DNA of 64,000 nt from Pantoea anthophila (GTDB lineage: Bacteria; Pseudomonadota; Gammaproteobacteria; Enterobacterales; Enterobacteriaceae). Where the stretch lies: NCBI RefSeq assembly GCF_006494375.1, contig NZ_VHIZ01000036.1:1-64000 (forward strand). The letters are read 5' to 3'. The notes beneath the pieces are model-generated. The model made no database searches, was not told the origin of the DNA, and saw only the letters and a program-made list of their open reading frames with translations. Shown here piece after piece: positions 8,077 through 17,112 of this stretch. A program made the translations under genes and the position numbers. Positions within the stretch are counted from its first letter, which is position 1; each line of letters opens with the position of its first letter.

Positions 8077-10494
8077 TTACGCCGCATCAAACTTCCTGAA
8101 CAGCGCCTTTCCTTTCAGTAACCGGATGCCCAGCCAGCCGCCGCACAGCGATAACAGCAGGGCACCGCACAACGGCAACGCCAGCCACAGTGTCCAGTCC
8201 GGCTGCCAGGGGAAGTCGAAAATCTTACGCTGCAATCCCCACAGCGCCACCTCCGCGCCTATGGCCGCCGCCACACCTGAAACTACCCCCAGCAGTGCAA
8301 ACTCACACCACAGCGTGGTGCGCAGCAGTCGCCTGCCGGCACCCAGCGTGCGATAGACCACCAGCTCCTGACGCCGCTGGCGCATGCCGACCTGAATCTG
8401 CGCCAGCAACAGCAGGATGCCGCAGGCGGTAACCAGCACCACCATAATCTCCAGCGCCTGACTGACCTGCGTCAGCACCTGACCGACCTGCCGCATAATG
8501 GTGCCAATATCCAGCAGGCTTAGCGTCGGAAAGGCCCGGTTAAGCGCGGCCAGCAGGGCGGGATCGGACGCCATGCGGAAGCTGGTGAGCCAGGTCTGAG
8601 GCTGGCTGTCGAGCGCCCCAGGTGGAAAGATAAAGAAGAAGTTTGGCTTCAGGCTCTCCCAGTCCACTTTGCGCAGACTGCTGATGCGGGCGCTGAAGGT
8701 CTGCGTATCGCCTTCAAATGTCAGGGTATCACCCAGCTTCAGGCCCAGCCTGTCCGCCAATTCCACTTCCATCGATACTTCACCCGCGCCAGGCGGCCAG
8801 CTGCCGGACACCAGCGGATTGTGATCCGGGCGCTCCGCCAGGGCCGTCAGGTTAAGTTCACGGTTGAGAGCGTTATCCCGTTCGGGGTCGGCAGGTTTGC
8901 CATTGAGTCCGGTGAGCCGCACCCGTGCAATCGGATAAAAGGTTTCGGGCCTGATCTGGTGCGACTGCAGGAAATCGCGCACCTGCGGCACCTGATCGGC
9001 CGTCATATTCAGCAGGAAGAAGTTCGGGCTGTCCGCCGGTAGCTGCTGCTGCCAGCGATCCAGCAGATCGCCGCGCATCACCAGCAGCAGCGCCAGCAGC
9101 ATAAACGAGAACGAAAAAGCCGCGAGCTGGCTCAGCGTCATGCCGGGCTGGCGCAACAACCGGTTGATAGCCAGCCGTAACGCCAGATTGCGCACCACCA
9201 GCCGGCGCAGCAGCAGCAGGGTTCCCCAGCCGAGCAGGGCCAGCAGTGCCGCCAGCACCACCACGCCTGCCAGCAGCGCCCAGAGCATTTTACTGCCGCC
9301 GACCAGCAGAGCGAGCAGCGCAACGACCACGCCGCCCATCAGCGGAATATAGATTTTCAGCGGCCAGAGGCTGGCGACCGCATCACGCCGCAGAACGCGG
9401 AGTGGCTGCGTCGCCAGCAGCAGCCGGTAGGGGCGCAGGCCGACCAGCAGCGAAATCACAAACAGCGATCCCACAGCCCAGAGCCACGGCCAGAGGCTGG
9501 CGGCGGGTAAGCTGGCGGGCAGGACCGGTTTCAGCATCGCCATCAGCATCGCTTCCACGCCCTGCCCCACCAGGCCACCGGCTATCGCTGCCAGCAGCAG
9601 CACTGCCAGCCACTGACCGATAATCAGGCGCTGCAATGCGCCCTGCGTAGCGCCCAGGGTTTTCAGCACCGCCACCAGATCGTAGCGGCTGCGACAGTAG
9701 TGACTCATGGCGACCGCCACGGCGGCTATCGCCAGCATCAGCGTCAGCAGCGCCGAGAGCAGCAGAAACTGCTGCGCCCGCTGCATGGATCGCCCCAGCG
9801 CATCTTCGGAATTGTCGACACTGATCCAGCGCTGGTCCGTTTTCAGCTGCGGTTCAATCCAGCGATCATAGCGGGCCAGCGCTTCAGGATTACCCAAAAA
9901 CTTATAGCGCCAGGTCAGGCGACTGCCGGGCTGAATTGCACCGGTTTTTGCAGCATCCGTCAGGTTAATCAGCAGACGCGGCGCCATTTCAAAGGGGTTG
10001 AAGCCACCATCCGGCTCCTGGATAAGCTCCCCGGTTATCCGCAGCCGGGTGTCCCCCACGTCCAGCATATCGCCCACTTTCAGATTCAGCAGCGCCATCA
10101 GGCGCGGCGCGGCCAGGGCGGTGCCCGCCTGCGGTTTCAGCCCCGAAGGGGCTGTCTGCAGCGTGCCAGCCATCGGATAGCGATCGTCCACCGCTTTCAC
10201 GGCGGCGAGCTGGGGCGACTCACCGGCAAAGGTCATGGTCATAAAGGTCAGCTGACGGCTGACCGTCAGACCGCTCTGCTGCGCTTTCTCCAGCCAGGCT
10301 TCCGGCGCCGCATCTGTGCTGCGCAGCGTGCGGTCACCCGCCATAAAATCACGGCTCTGCTGATTCAGCCCCTTTTCCATCCGATCGCTGATCGATCCCA
10401 GTGCCAGCACGCAGGCCACCGCCAGCGTCAGAGCCAGCCAGACAATCAGCAGCGAGGGCGACCGCCACTCGCGCCAGAACCAGCGCCAGATCAT
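8077..10494 (-). CDS. ybbP: ABC transporter permease YbbP (FtsX/MacB-like)
   Basis: An 805-residue inner-membrane protein with an N-terminal membrane segment, a large periplasmic region, a first block of membrane segments around residues 245-430, a second periplasmic domain, and three C-terminal segments: the FtsX-like layout duplicated in YbbP. The start at 10494 was chosen because its ATG overlaps the ybbA stop (ATGA) and gives the conserved M-I-W-R-W-F-W-R-E-W; the ORF itself opens four codons earlier. It pairs with the ATPase YbbA. Such systems usually couple ATP hydrolysis to periplasmic lipid or lipoprotein handling rather than classical transport; the substrate of YbbAP is not settled. 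Confidence 0.93.
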   Translation of the reverse strand: MIWRWFWREWRSPSLLIVWLALTLAVACVLALGSISDRMEKGLNQQSRDFMAGDRTLRSTDAAPEAWLEKAQQSGLTVSRQLTFMTMTFAGESPQLAAVKAVDDRYPMAGTLQTAPSGLKPQAGTALAAPRLMALLNLKVGDMLDVGDTRLRITGELIQEPDGGFNPFEMAPRLLINLTDAAKTGAIQPGSRLTWRYKFLGNPEALARYDRWIEPQLKTDQRWISVDNSEDALGRSMQRAQQFLLLSALLTLMLAIAAVAVAMSHYCRSRYDLVAVLKTLGATQGALQRLIIGQWLAVLLLAAIAGGLVGQGVEAMLMAMLKPVLPASLPAASLWPWLWAVGSLFVISLLVGLRPYRLLLATQPLRVLRRDAVASLWPLKIYIPLMGGVVVALLALLVGGSKMLWALLAGVVVLAALLALLGWGTLLLLRRLVVRNLALRLAINRLLRQPGMTLSQLAAFSFSFMLLALLLVMRGDLLDRWQQQLPADSPNFFLLNMTADQVPQVRDFLQSHQIRPETFYPIARVRLTGLNGKPADPERDNALNRELNLTALAERPDHNPLVSGSWPPGAGEVSMEVELADRLGLKLGDTLTFEGDTQTFSARISSLRKVDWESLKPNFFFIFPPGALDSQPQTWLTSFRMASDPALLAALNRAFPTLSLLDIGTIMRQVGQVLTQVSQALEIMVVLVTACGILLLLAQIQVGMRQRRQELVVYRTLGAGRRLLRTTLWCEFALLGVVSGVAAAIGAEVALWGLQRKIFDFPWQPDWTLWLALPLCGALLLSLCGGWLGIRLLKGKALFRKFDAA

Positions 10495-11177
10495 TGCTCC
10501 TCCCACAATTTACCGTCACGCAGCCGGAGACGACGGTCGCAGCGCGCCGCCAGTTGCTCATCATGTGTCACCAGAATCAGGGTGGTGGCAAAGTCACGGT
10601 TAAGGGAAAAGAGCAGATCGGCGATGCGATCGCCGGTTTTGCGGTCGAGATTGCCGGTCGGCTCATCGGCAAACAGCAGGCCCGGCCGCCCACTGAAGGC
10701 GCGTGCCAGCGCGACCCGCTGCTGTTCGCCGCCGGAAAGCTGAGCCGGCAGATGATGCAGACGTTCTCCCAGCCCCAGCAGCGTCAGAAGTTCACGCGCC
10801 TGTTCACGGCTCTGACGGTCACTGTCGCCACCCAGCAGCGAGGGCAGCTGCACGTTCTCCAGCGCGTTGAGGGTTGGCACCAGCATAAAAGACTGAAAAA
10901 CAAAGCCGACCTGCCGGGCGCGCAGGGCCGCTCGCTGCTCTTCGTTCATGCGGTGCAGCGGCTGCCCCAGCAGATGGACTTCGCCGCTGCTGCCATCATC
11001 CAGCCCGGCCAGAATGCCCAGCAGCGTTGACTTACCGGAACCTGACTCGCCTATCAGCGCAATGGTCTCGGCTGGTTTGACAACCAGCTCAACTCCGGTA
11101 AGGATGGTTAACTGATGCTCTCCCTGACCGACGGACTTAGTAAGATGATGAACTTCAACAATGTTTTCCGCTGGCAT
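10491..11177 (-). CDS. ybbA: ABC transporter ATPase YbbA
   Basis: The 228-residue ATP-binding subunit for YbbP. It has Walker A G-E-S-G-S-G-K-S-T near residue 42, a Q-loop F-V-F-Q-S-F, the signature L-S-G-G-E-Q-Q-R-V-A-L-A-R-A-F, Walker B L-L-F-A-D-E-P-T-G-N-L-D and the H-loop V-T-H-D, as in the LolD/MacB ATPase group. Its 5' end overlaps that of the divergent tesA by 33 bp, an arrangement also seen in E. coli, so the promoters of the two genes lie inside each other's coding or leader sequence. Confidence 0.95.
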   Translation of the reverse strand: MPAENIVEVHHLTKSVGQGEHQLTILTGVELVVKPAETIALIGESGSGKSTLLGILAGLDDGSSGEVHLLGQPLHRMNEEQRAALRARQVGFVFQSFMLVPTLNALENVQLPSLLGGDSDRQSREQARELLTLLGLGERLHHLPAQLSGGEQQRVALARAFSGRPGLLFADEPTGNLDRKTGDRIADLLFSLNRDFATTLILVTHDEQLAARCDRRLRLRDGKLWEEQ

Positions 11178-11771
11178 TATCCCTTCCTGTTATTGGTTCT
11201 TCTGCTGGTGTCGCGGTTTGCGGCTGCCGATACCCTGATGGTGCTGGGCGACAGCCTGAGTGCGGGCTATCGCATGTCCGCCACGGCCGCCTGGCCCAGC
11301 CTGCTTAACAAGCAGTGGCAGCAGCAGCCTGAAGTCATCAACGCCAGTATCAGCGGTGATACCTCCGCTCAGGGGCTGGCGCGTCTGCCCGCGCTATTAA
11401 AACAGCATCAGCCGCAATGGGTGTTAATCGAATTGGGCGGTAACGATGGCCTGCGTGGTTTCCCGCCCGCGACCATTACGCAGACGCTGAGTAAGGTGAT
11501 CGAAGATGTCAAAGCCGCCAATGCGAAACCGCTGCTGATGCAGATTCGCCTGCCGGCCAACTATGGTCGCCGCTACACCGAGGCGTTCAGCGGCATCTAC
11601 CCGGGATTAGCGCAGCAACACAATATTCCGCTGGTGCCCTTCTTCATGGAGCAGGTCTATCTGAAACCTGAATGGATGCAGCAGGACGGCATCCACCCCA
11701 ATCCCGATGCCCAGCCTTTTATCGCCCGGTTCATGGCGAAAGAGCTGGCCCCTTTAGTTAAGCAGCCGTAG
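11145..11771 (+). CDS. tesA: multifunctional periplasmic acyl-CoA thioesterase I / lysophospholipase L1
   Basis: A 208-residue GDSL-family hydrolase with thioesterase, lysophospholipase and arylesterase activity in the periplasm. It has a signal peptide ending near A-A-A-D at residues 26-29, the nucleophile block L-G-D-S-L-S-A-G, the G-G-N-D-G block with oxyanion-hole asparagine, and the catalytic D-G-I-H-P-N near the C-terminus. The start M-M-N-F-N-N-V-F at 11145 matches E. coli; the ORF opens ten codons earlier in non-conserved sequence. In E. coli ybbO follows directly; here a two-gene insertion intervenes. Confidence 0.95.
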   Translation: MMNFNNVFRWHYPFLLLVLLLVSRFAAADTLMVLGDSLSAGYRMSATAAWPSLLNKQWQQQPEVINASISGDTSAQGLARLPALLKQHQPQWVLIELGGNDGLRGFPPATITQTLSKVIEDVKAANAKPLLMQIRLPANYGRRYTEAFSGIYPGLAQQHNIPLVPFFMEQVYLKPEWMQQDGIHPNPDAQPFIARFMAKELAPLVKQP

Positions 11772-12134
11772 CGCGACCGGATAGGCGAAAAGGGTAAAGA
11801 AATGCAAAAAATGCCTGATAACTAATAATATTTAAAAATTCTATCGGTTCAGTTAACAATCGCGACAGTGTGTGGATCGATCCTGGCTGAACCTGACTTA
11901 TTCCCGATTGCGCTGGTTCAAGCCAACATGAGCAAAGTAATATATTTAAGCCACTCAAAAGAGTGGCTTTTTTCAACCAGGGGTCAGAGATGACACCAGG
12001 CTTAAACGTCTGCGTTTAACCTGCTGCCTGCAGGCAGCAATCAAGTCCGATCAGTATGCCTTAGATTTTAAAAACAGGCTTTAACGGCTTTCTATTTTGT
12101 ATTGCCTGCCATTGGGAAAAAGAACGATTCAGAT
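11772..12134. other. intergenic region after tesA with terminator and palindromes
   Basis: This 363-bp AT-rich stretch holds no convincing gene. It carries the + strand terminator at 11948-11973 and two back-to-back palindromes: TTAAACG / CGTTTAA (12002-12019) and an 18-bp perfect palindrome centred on CTG|CAG (12022-12039). The palindromes lie downstream of the minus-strand cassette and may end its transcript, although neither has a U-run. Confidence 0.5.
11948..11973 (+). terminator. rho-independent terminator downstream of tesA
   Basis: Perfect 9-bp stem AAGCCACTC / GAGTGGCTT with an AAAA loop, followed by an uninterrupted T-run to 11973. It is 176 bp beyond the tesA stop, so it ends either the tesA message or a short independent transcript. 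Confidence 0.85.
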
Positions 12135-12320
12135 TCAGGTCTGCCTGATTTTCGCCGCTCCATATGAAATCACATAGCCTGCTATCAGTGCCCCAATACA
12201 GCCGACGATTTTCATCCATGTGTTTTCAAACCAGTAAAAAGAACCCATTGCAAAAATCACGGCTAAAAAAGTAATGGTTCCTTCAATTGCGTGAGAAATT
12301 AATGATTTTACAAATTTCAT
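12135..12320 (-). CDS. small two-segment membrane protein, unrecognised
   Basis: A 61-residue product starting at M-K-F-V-K-S-L-I with two hydrophobic segments, around residues 13-29 (G-T-I-T-F-L-A-V-I-F-A-M) and 33-53 (I-V-G-C-I-G-A-L-I-A-G-Y-V), and a basic C-terminus. I preferred the ATG at 12320 over the in-frame start at 12365 because it has an AAGGA ribosome-binding site 8 bp upstream. It overlaps the end of the upstream gene by 38 bp, so the two form one operon. The family is not recognised. AT-rich composition and position between tesA and ybbO point to an acquired cassette. Confidence 0.65.
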   Translation of the reverse strand: MKFVKSLISHAIEGTITFLAVIFAMGSFYWFENTWMKIVGCIGALIAGYVISYGAAKIRQT

Positions 12321-12927
12321 TCTGTATTCCTTTGCAATTGATTGGATGTCCCTCAATGAATACAAGGTAAGGCTCTAATTGTCGTTCAACAAGAAAATAA
12401 ACCATATCCAGATTATCTTTTGATACCTTACCGTACGTAACGGGATACCGGGTTCTCATCCTTTCTGATGCCCTTGCTGACTCTTCAATTATTCCCTGGA
12501 GCATGACTACGTTTAAGGAGACTGAAGCACTGAATCGGACGAAATGCCTGTACGCCTCGTCAATAGCCAATCTACGCAACATTATACTTGCCGTTGTCTG
12601 AGCCAGTGTAATCTGCCCGGCTGTTCTTCCTGCGACACTTCCGGCGCCGTAACCCAGTTTATTGTTAACAGCCTCTTTGCCTTCATCATTAAGCTTCTGA
12701 TAAAACGCGGTGAAAACAAGCGTAATCAGTCTGCGCAAAGGTGACTCAGCATTACCCAGGCTTTTGAGCATACGGAAAAAACGCTCCGTCTCAGCCTGAT
12801 TTCGTTGTCGGATGCTTTCCCCCGCGAGTCCGCTCCCCTCCCAACTTCTGACCAGCCCCATGTAAGCCGTATGAGGTATAGAGGAGAGCCCATCGACAAT
12901 ACCTGCTGCAGCCTGCTTAATGTCCAT
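12283..12927 (-). CDS. hypothetical helical protein, partner of the small membrane protein
   Basis: A 214-residue product starting M-D-I-K-Q-A-A-A-G-I-V-D-G-L. It is mostly helical and alanine-rich, with a long basic/acidic helix (R-Q-R-N-Q-A-E-T-E-R-F-F-R-M), a glycine-rich segment G-Y-G-A-G-S-V-A-G-R-T-A-G near residue 99 and two moderately hydrophobic stretches (about 105-122 and 137-152) that could enter a membrane. No catalytic motif is evident and I do not recognise the family. The ATG at 12927 follows a weak AGGG site; the track frame upstream to 12969 starts at TTG. A glycine-rich membrane-active protein followed by a small membrane protein resembles toxin/immunity layouts, but that is only a guess. 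Confidence 0.6.
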   Translation of the reverse strand: MDIKQAAAGIVDGLSSIPHTAYMGLVRSWEGSGLAGESIRQRNQAETERFFRMLKSLGNAESPLRRLITLVFTAFYQKLNDEGKEAVNNKLGYGAGSVAGRTAGQITLAQTTASIMLRRLAIDEAYRHFVRFSASVSLNVVMLQGIIEESARASERMRTRYPVTYGKVSKDNLDMVYFLVERQLEPYLVFIEGHPINCKGIQNEICKIINFSRN

Positions 12928-13270
12928 ATTCCATCCCTGCCGCTCTGAAACTGGATAAAGAATAATCAAAACTCACAAGTGCTTTCAAACGGATTTATCA
13001 AAGGGCCTGCATTTCTTCCTGCACCGCACCAGCGCTATCATTTCGCCAGATGATGCTAACAGGAACAATAACTTCACCATGACACTGCTCTTATGCCCGC
13101 TCTGGGTCTGAACATCATGAAGATGCTATTGTAGAAACACATTTTTATGGCGGAATCCTGGTATACCAGGGGGGAGACGTGAAATGCTGACTCTTTACAA
13201 TCAGGTATATATGCAAAAGAAATAACAGCTTAATTCAGAAGAAACATAAAACCCGAAGGAGTATGCATTT
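12928..13270. other. intergenic region between the cassette and ybbO
   Basis: The 343 bp hold divergent control sequences. A possible minus-strand promoter (TTGAAA at 12988-12983, 18 bp, TATTCT at 12964-12959) faces the cassette. A 14-bp perfect palindrome CCTGGTATACCAGG lies at 13157-13170, and a 13-codon ORF (13184-13225) with a G-rich Shine-Dalgarno-like run precedes ybbO. No larger gene is visible. Confidence 0.4.
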
Positions 13271-14044
13271 GTGCAAAAAACCATCCTGATTACAGGTTGT
13301 TCCAGTGGCATCGGCCTGGTCGCCGCACAGGATCTGCTGGCGCGCGGCTATCGGGTGATCGCCGCCTGTCGCAAAGCAGATGATGTCGCGCGCATGAGTT
13401 CGCTGGGCTTTACCGGACTTCAGCTGGATCTTGACGATCCGCAGAGCGTGGATCAGGCCGCAGACACGGTCATTGCACTCTGCGACAACCGTCTGTACGC
13501 GCTGTTTAACAACGCCGGCTTTGGCCTCTATGGCCCGCTTCGGACGCTGACCCGCCAGCAGCTGGAACAGCAGTTTTCCAGCAACTTTTTCGGTGTCCAT
13601 CAGCTGACGCTGCGGCTGTTACCCGCGCTGCAGGCCAGCGGCGACGGACGCATTGTTAACACCAGTTCGGTGCTGGGACTGATCTCGACCCCCGGCCGCG
13701 GGGCGTATGCCGCCAGTAAATATGCACTGGAAGCCTGGAGCGATGCGCTGCGGCTGGAAGTACGCAGCAGCGGCATCCGGGTCAGCCTGATTGAGCCCGG
13801 CCCGATCCAGACCCGCTTTACCGACAACGTGACGCAGGGCGAACAGCACAATCCGGTGCGCAATCCCGGCATCGCGGCCCGTTTTACCCTGCCACCGGAA
13901 GCCATTCTGCCGAAACTTCGTCACGCACTCGAGAGTCAGCATCCCCGTTTACGTTATCCGGTGACCCTGGTCGCACACGTGATGAGCCTGCTGAAACGGT
14001 TGCTGCCTGGCTGGATGCTGGATCGCATTTTGCGCAGCCATTAA
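13271..14044 (+). CDS. ybbO: short-chain dehydrogenase YbbO
   Basis: A 257-residue SDR-family NADP-dependent oxidoreductase. It has T-G-C-S-S-G-I-G at residues 8-15 (cofactor loop), N-N-A-G near 84, the catalytic serine in N-T-S-S-V-L-G-L, the Y-A-A-S-K catalytic pair near 151-155 and the E-P-G-P-I substrate loop; it matches E. coli YbbO closely. The start is GTG at 13271 with AAGGA 10 bp upstream; an ATG at 13264 is out of frame. E. coli YbbO reduces long-chain aldehydes and retinal-like substrates in vitro; the physiological role is uncertain. Head of the ybbO-cnoX-qmcA-ybbJ run. Confidence 0.9.
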   Translation: MQKTILITGCSSGIGLVAAQDLLARGYRVIAACRKADDVARMSSLGFTGLQLDLDDPQSVDQAADTVIALCDNRLYALFNNAGFGLYGPLRTLTRQQLEQQFSSNFFGVHQLTLRLLPALQASGDGRIVNTSSVLGLISTPGRGAYAASKYALEAWSDALRLEVRSSGIRVSLIEPGPIQTRFTDNVTQGEQHNPVRNPGIAARFTLPPEAILPKLRHALESQHPRLRYPVTLVAHVMSLLKRLLPGWMLDRILRSH

Positions 14045-14123
14045 TCAGCCGCAGGCATTAGCGCTTGAAGCCGGGCCCGTTGGCCCCATATTCTTAGAAC
14101 ACTTTTTGCAAAGAGACTTCTCC

Positions 14124-14981
14124 ATGTCACCACATGCTTCGATCATCGACATCAACGAATCTAACCTGCAGCAGACCCTTGAGCAGTCGATGCAGCTGCC
14201 GGTGCTGTTCTACTTCTGGTCTGAGCGCAGCCAGCACTGCCTGGAACTGACGCCGCTGCTGGAGCGGCTGGCGCAGGAGTATGCGGGTCAGTTTATTCTC
14301 GCCCGACTGGATTGCGACAGAGAGCAGCGCGTGGCGGCGCAGTTTGGTCTGCGCTCTATCCCGACCGTCTACCTGTTCCAGGATGGTCAGCCGGTCGACG
14401 GCTTCCAGGGCCCGCAGCCGGAAGAGGCGATCCGCGCCCTGCTGGAAAAAGTCCTGCCGCGCGAAGAAGAGCTGAAAGCCCAGCAGGCGATGGCGCTGAT
14501 GCAGGAAGGGAAACCGCTGGAAGCGCTGCCGCTGCTGAAAGAGGCGTGGCAGTTAAGCAAACAGTCCAGCGAAATCGGCTTCCTGCTGGCGGACGTACTG
14601 ATTACGCTGAACCGCAGCGATGAAGCGGAAGCGGTGCTGAAAGTGGTGCCGTTGCAGGATCAGGATACCCGTTATCAGAGCCTGATGGCGCAGATCGATC
14701 TGCTGAAACAGGCGGCGGACACGCCGGAGATCCAGCAGCTGCAATCCCAGCTGGAAGCGGAGCCGGCTAACGCCGGGCTGGCTGCTAAACTTGCGTTACA
14801 GCTGCATCAGGTGGGCCGGAATGAAGAGGCGCTGGAACTGCTTTTCAGCTTCCTGAAATCCGATCTGAATGCAGCGGATGGCCAGGCGCGTAAAATGCTG
14901 CAGGAGATTCTGGCTGCGCTGGGCACCGGCGATGCACTTGCCGCGCGCTACCGTCGTCAGCTCTACTCCCTGCTTTACTGA
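14124..14981 (+). CDS. cnoX: chaperedoxin CnoX (YbbN)
   Basis: A 285-residue cytoplasmic protein with an N-terminal thioredoxin fold followed by tetratricopeptide repeats. The usual redox CxxC is replaced by S-Q-H-C (within F-W-S-E-R-S-Q-H-C), as in E. coli CnoX, a chaperone-like holdase activated by hypochlorous acid that protects proteins and delivers them to GroEL and DnaK. The cis-proline loop I-P-T-V-Y-L-F and the TPR part ([27 protein letters not shown]) are plain. The ATG at 14124 is chosen by homology; an upstream in-frame start at 14106 has no support. Confidence 0.94.
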   Translation: MSPHASIIDINESNLQQTLEQSMQLPVLFYFWSERSQHCLELTPLLERLAQEYAGQFILARLDCDREQRVAAQFGLRSIPTVYLFQDGQPVDGFQGPQPEEAIRALLEKVLPREEELKAQQAMALMQEGKPLEALPLLKEAWQLSKQSSEIGFLLADVLITLNRSDEAEAVLKVVPLQDQDTRYQSLMAQIDLLKQAADTPEIQQLQSQLEAEPANAGLAAKLALQLHQVGRNEEALELLFSFLKSDLNAADGQARKMLQEILAALGTGDALAARYRRQLYSLLY

Positions 14982-15038
14982 CCGGCAGACCCCGGGCCGA
15001 AGCGACTCGGCCCGTTATTCTGACAATGCGGAGGTTGT

Positions 15039-15953
15039 ATGATTACAGTAATTCCTGCCCTGATTGTGCTGGCACTGGTGGCTGTCTGGGCGACAGTCAA
15101 GGTCGTGCCACAAGGTTTTCAATGGACGGTTGAACGTTTTGGCCGTTATACCCGCACCCTGCAACCCGGACTGAGCCTGGTGGTGCCGTTCATGGATCGT
15201 GTCGGTCGCAGGATCAACATGATGGAACAGGTGCTGGATATCCCCTCCCAGGAGATCATCTCCAAAGACAATGCTAACGTCACCATCGATGCGGTCTGCT
15301 TTATTCAGGTCGTTGACCCGGCGCGCGCCGCCTATGAGGTCAGCAATCTTGAGCAGGCGATTCTGAATCTCACCATGACTAACATGCGCACCGTGCTGGG
15401 CAGCATGGAGCTGGATGAAATGCTCTCTCAGCGCGACAGCATTAACACCCGCCTGCTGCACATTGTGGATGAAGCGACCAATCCGTGGGGCGTCAAGATT
15501 ACCCGTATAGAGATCCGCGATGTCCGTCCACCGCAGGAGCTGGTTGGCGCGATGAATGCGCAGATGAAAGCGGAGCGCACCAAACGCGCTGATATTCTGA
15601 CCGCTGAAGGGGTGCGTCAGGCGGCCATCCTGCGGGCTGAAGGGGATAAGCAGTCGCAAATCCTCAAAGCCGAAGGGGAACGGACCTCGGCTTTCCTGCA
15701 GGCTGAAGCGCGTGAACGTCAGGCAGAAGCGGAAGCCAACGCCACGAAAATGGTCTCTGAAGCGATCGCCGCGGGCGACATTCAGGCGATCAACTATTTC
15801 GTCGCGCAGAAGTATACCGATGCACTGCAGAAAATCGGCGAAGGCAATAACAGCAAAGTGGTGATGATGCCGCTGGATGCCAGCAGCCTGCTCGGTTCGA
15901 TTGCGGGCATCGGCGAACTGCTGAAGGAAACCCGCACTGAGTCGAAACGCTGA
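15039..15953 (+). CDS. qmcA: SPFH/Band 7 membrane protein QmcA
   Basis: A 304-residue stomatin-like inner-membrane protein: one N-terminal membrane segment (residues 2-19), an SPFH domain with the typical Q-G-x-x-x-x-V-E-R-F-G-R-Y and V-V-P-F-M-D-R-V, and a long coiled-coil region rich in A-E-G-x-R-Q-A and E-A-E-A-N-A near residues 185-245. Stomatin relatives form ring- or cage-like membrane assemblies. Its stop overlaps the next start (TGATG); qmcA and the NfeD-family ybbJ are a conserved pair. Confidence 0.94.
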   Translation: MITVIPALIVLALVAVWATVKVVPQGFQWTVERFGRYTRTLQPGLSLVVPFMDRVGRRINMMEQVLDIPSQEIISKDNANVTIDAVCFIQVVDPARAAYEVSNLEQAILNLTMTNMRTVLGSMELDEMLSQRDSINTRLLHIVDEATNPWGVKITRIEIRDVRPPQELVGAMNAQMKAERTKRADILTAEGVRQAAILRAEGDKQSQILKAEGERTSAFLQAEARERQAEAEANATKMVSEAIAAGDIQAINYFVAQKYTDALQKIGEGNNSKVVMMPLDASSLLGSIAGIGELLKETRTESKR

Positions 15954-16399
15954 TGCTGGTCGATATCATTGCGCACCCGCACTGGTTCTGGCTGACGCTG
16001 GGAGGGTTGCTGCTGGCGGCGGAGATGCTGGGCACCAGCGGTTATCTGCTCTGGATCGGGCTGGCGGCGGTGCTGGTCGGTGTCTTTGAATGGTTTGTTC
16101 CGCTCAGCTGGACGGCACAGGGGGCAACGTTTGCTGTGCTGACGCTGGTCTGCGTCTTCTTATGGTATCGCTGGATGCGTCACCGCGAAGCGCATCAGGC
16201 TCCGAATGCGCTGAATCAGCGGGGGCGTCAGATGATCGGGTCGACGCTGACGCTGGATACTGCCTTGCAGAATCGTACCGGACACGTGCGCATCGGAGAC
16301 AGCAGCTGGCGGGTGGAGGCCGATCGGGATCTGCCGGCGGGCACCCCGGTGATCGTAGTCGGCATTGAAGGCATTACGCTGCGTGTTCAGCCACGCTGA
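15953..16399 (+). CDS. ybbJ: NfeD-family membrane protein YbbJ
   Basis: A 148-residue protein with two or three membrane segments in the first 75 residues and a C-terminal OB-fold ([12 protein letters not shown] near residue 103, then [11 protein letters not shown]). This is the short NfeD type that partners stomatin-like proteins such as QmcA, with which it overlaps by three bases. Its 3' end overlaps the convergent cueR by 13 bp. Confidence 0.93.
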   Translation: MLVDIIAHPHWFWLTLGGLLLAAEMLGTSGYLLWIGLAAVLVGVFEWFVPLSWTAQGATFAVLTLVCVFLWYRWMRHREAHQAPNALNQRGRQMIGSTLTLDTALQNRTGHVRIGDSSWRVEADRDLPAGTPVIVVGIEGITLRVQPR

Positions 16400-16791
16400 G
16401 CGCAGCACCCGGCCAGATTGTTGATAATCGGGCATTCGGCGCTCTCATCGCCCGGACAGGCGTCTGCCAGTGCCAGCAGACGAGCCCGCATCGCGTGCAG
16501 CTCTTCAATGTGCGCGGCTATTTCTTCGGCTTTCTGCAGGGTTCGGGCTTTAACATCGGCACTGTGGCGTGAGGGATTGTTAAACAGCGCCACCAGCTCA
16601 CGGCACTCATCCAGCGTAAAGCCCACCTGCCGCGCCTGACGTAACAGGTTCAGCTCATCAAGATGGTGTCCGCTGTAGCTGCGGTAACCATTTTCACTGC
16701 GCACTGGCGGCGTGACCACCCCCTTCTCTTCGTAAAAACGGATCGCCTTGCTGGTCAGCCCGGTCTTTTTCGCCACATCGCTGATGTTCAT
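16387..16791 (-). CDS. cueR: copper-responsive MerR-family regulator CueR
   Basis: A 134-residue cytoplasmic activator that binds Cu(I) and switches on copA. The N-terminal winged helix reads [24 protein letters not shown], followed by the dimerisation coiled coil. The metal site is seen as [12 protein letters not shown], the two cysteines eight residues apart that define monovalent-metal sensors, and the protein ends with C-C. The start at 16791 follows homology. It is divergent from copA, whose operator lies 14 bp away. Confidence 0.96.
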   Translation of the reverse strand: MNISDVAKKTGLTSKAIRFYEEKGVVTPPVRSENGYRSYSGHHLDELNLLRQARQVGFTLDECRELVALFNNPSRHSADVKARTLQKAEEIAAHIEELHAMRARLLALADACPGDESAECPIINNLAGCCAQRG

Positions 16792-16801
16792 TTTCGTCCC
16801 C

Positions 16802-16832
16802 TTGACCTTCCCCTTGATGGAAGGTTTATGCT
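16802..16832 (+). promoter_or_regulatory. copA promoter with CueR operator
   Basis: The -35 TTGACC (16802-16807) and -10 TATGCT (16827-16832) are separated by 19 bp, the overlong spacing of MerR-type promoters. Inside the spacer is the dyad ACCTTCC-N7-GGAAGGT (16805-16825), nearly identical to the E. coli CueR site. CueR bound to copper would realign the two elements. Confidence 0.95.
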
Positions 16833-16888
16833 TAAGCATGAATCGAAACTGGCTTAACGGTCAAATATGTTCACCTGAGGAGCTGATT

Positions 16889-17112
16889 ATGTCACATACC
16901 CTTTCCCTGGCCCTGGACGGCTTGTCCTGTGGACACTGCGTCAAACGCGTGAAAGAGGCACTGGAACAGCGTGACGACGTCGACCACGCAGAGGTCACGC
17001 TGCAGGAAGCCCAGGTTTCCGGTCATGCGGAGGCCGCTGCGCTGATCGCCACCGTGGAGCAGGCAGGCTATCACGCGACGCTGAAACCGGCGGACACCTT
17101 CCCAAAGTCTGA
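16889..17112 (+). CDS. predicted CopA(Z) copper chaperone made by -1 frameshifting in copA
   Basis: At 17101-17107 the heptamer C-CCA-AAG lies in the correct phase for a -1 slip at codons 72-73. After slippage one codon (GTC) is read and TGA follows at 17110-17112, giving a 74-residue protein with the first metal-binding domain (C-G-H-C) alone. In E. coli copA the same heptamer produces the soluble copper chaperone CopA(Z) of 70 residues. Heptamer, phase and the close -1 stop are visible here; that it works in this organism is inferred. Confidence 0.75.

Noticed and set aside
9700..10743. 347-codon + strand ORF opposite ybbP/ybbA
   Set aside because: Antisense to two clearly homologous genes; composition (very high R, Q, H) is that of a GC-rich shadow frame, with no start signal.
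12283..12927. Calling the tesA-ybbO cassette a toxin/immunity or phage-defence system
   Set aside because: No recognised toxin, nuclease or defence domain is visible; only gene layout suggests it, so it is listed as unknown.
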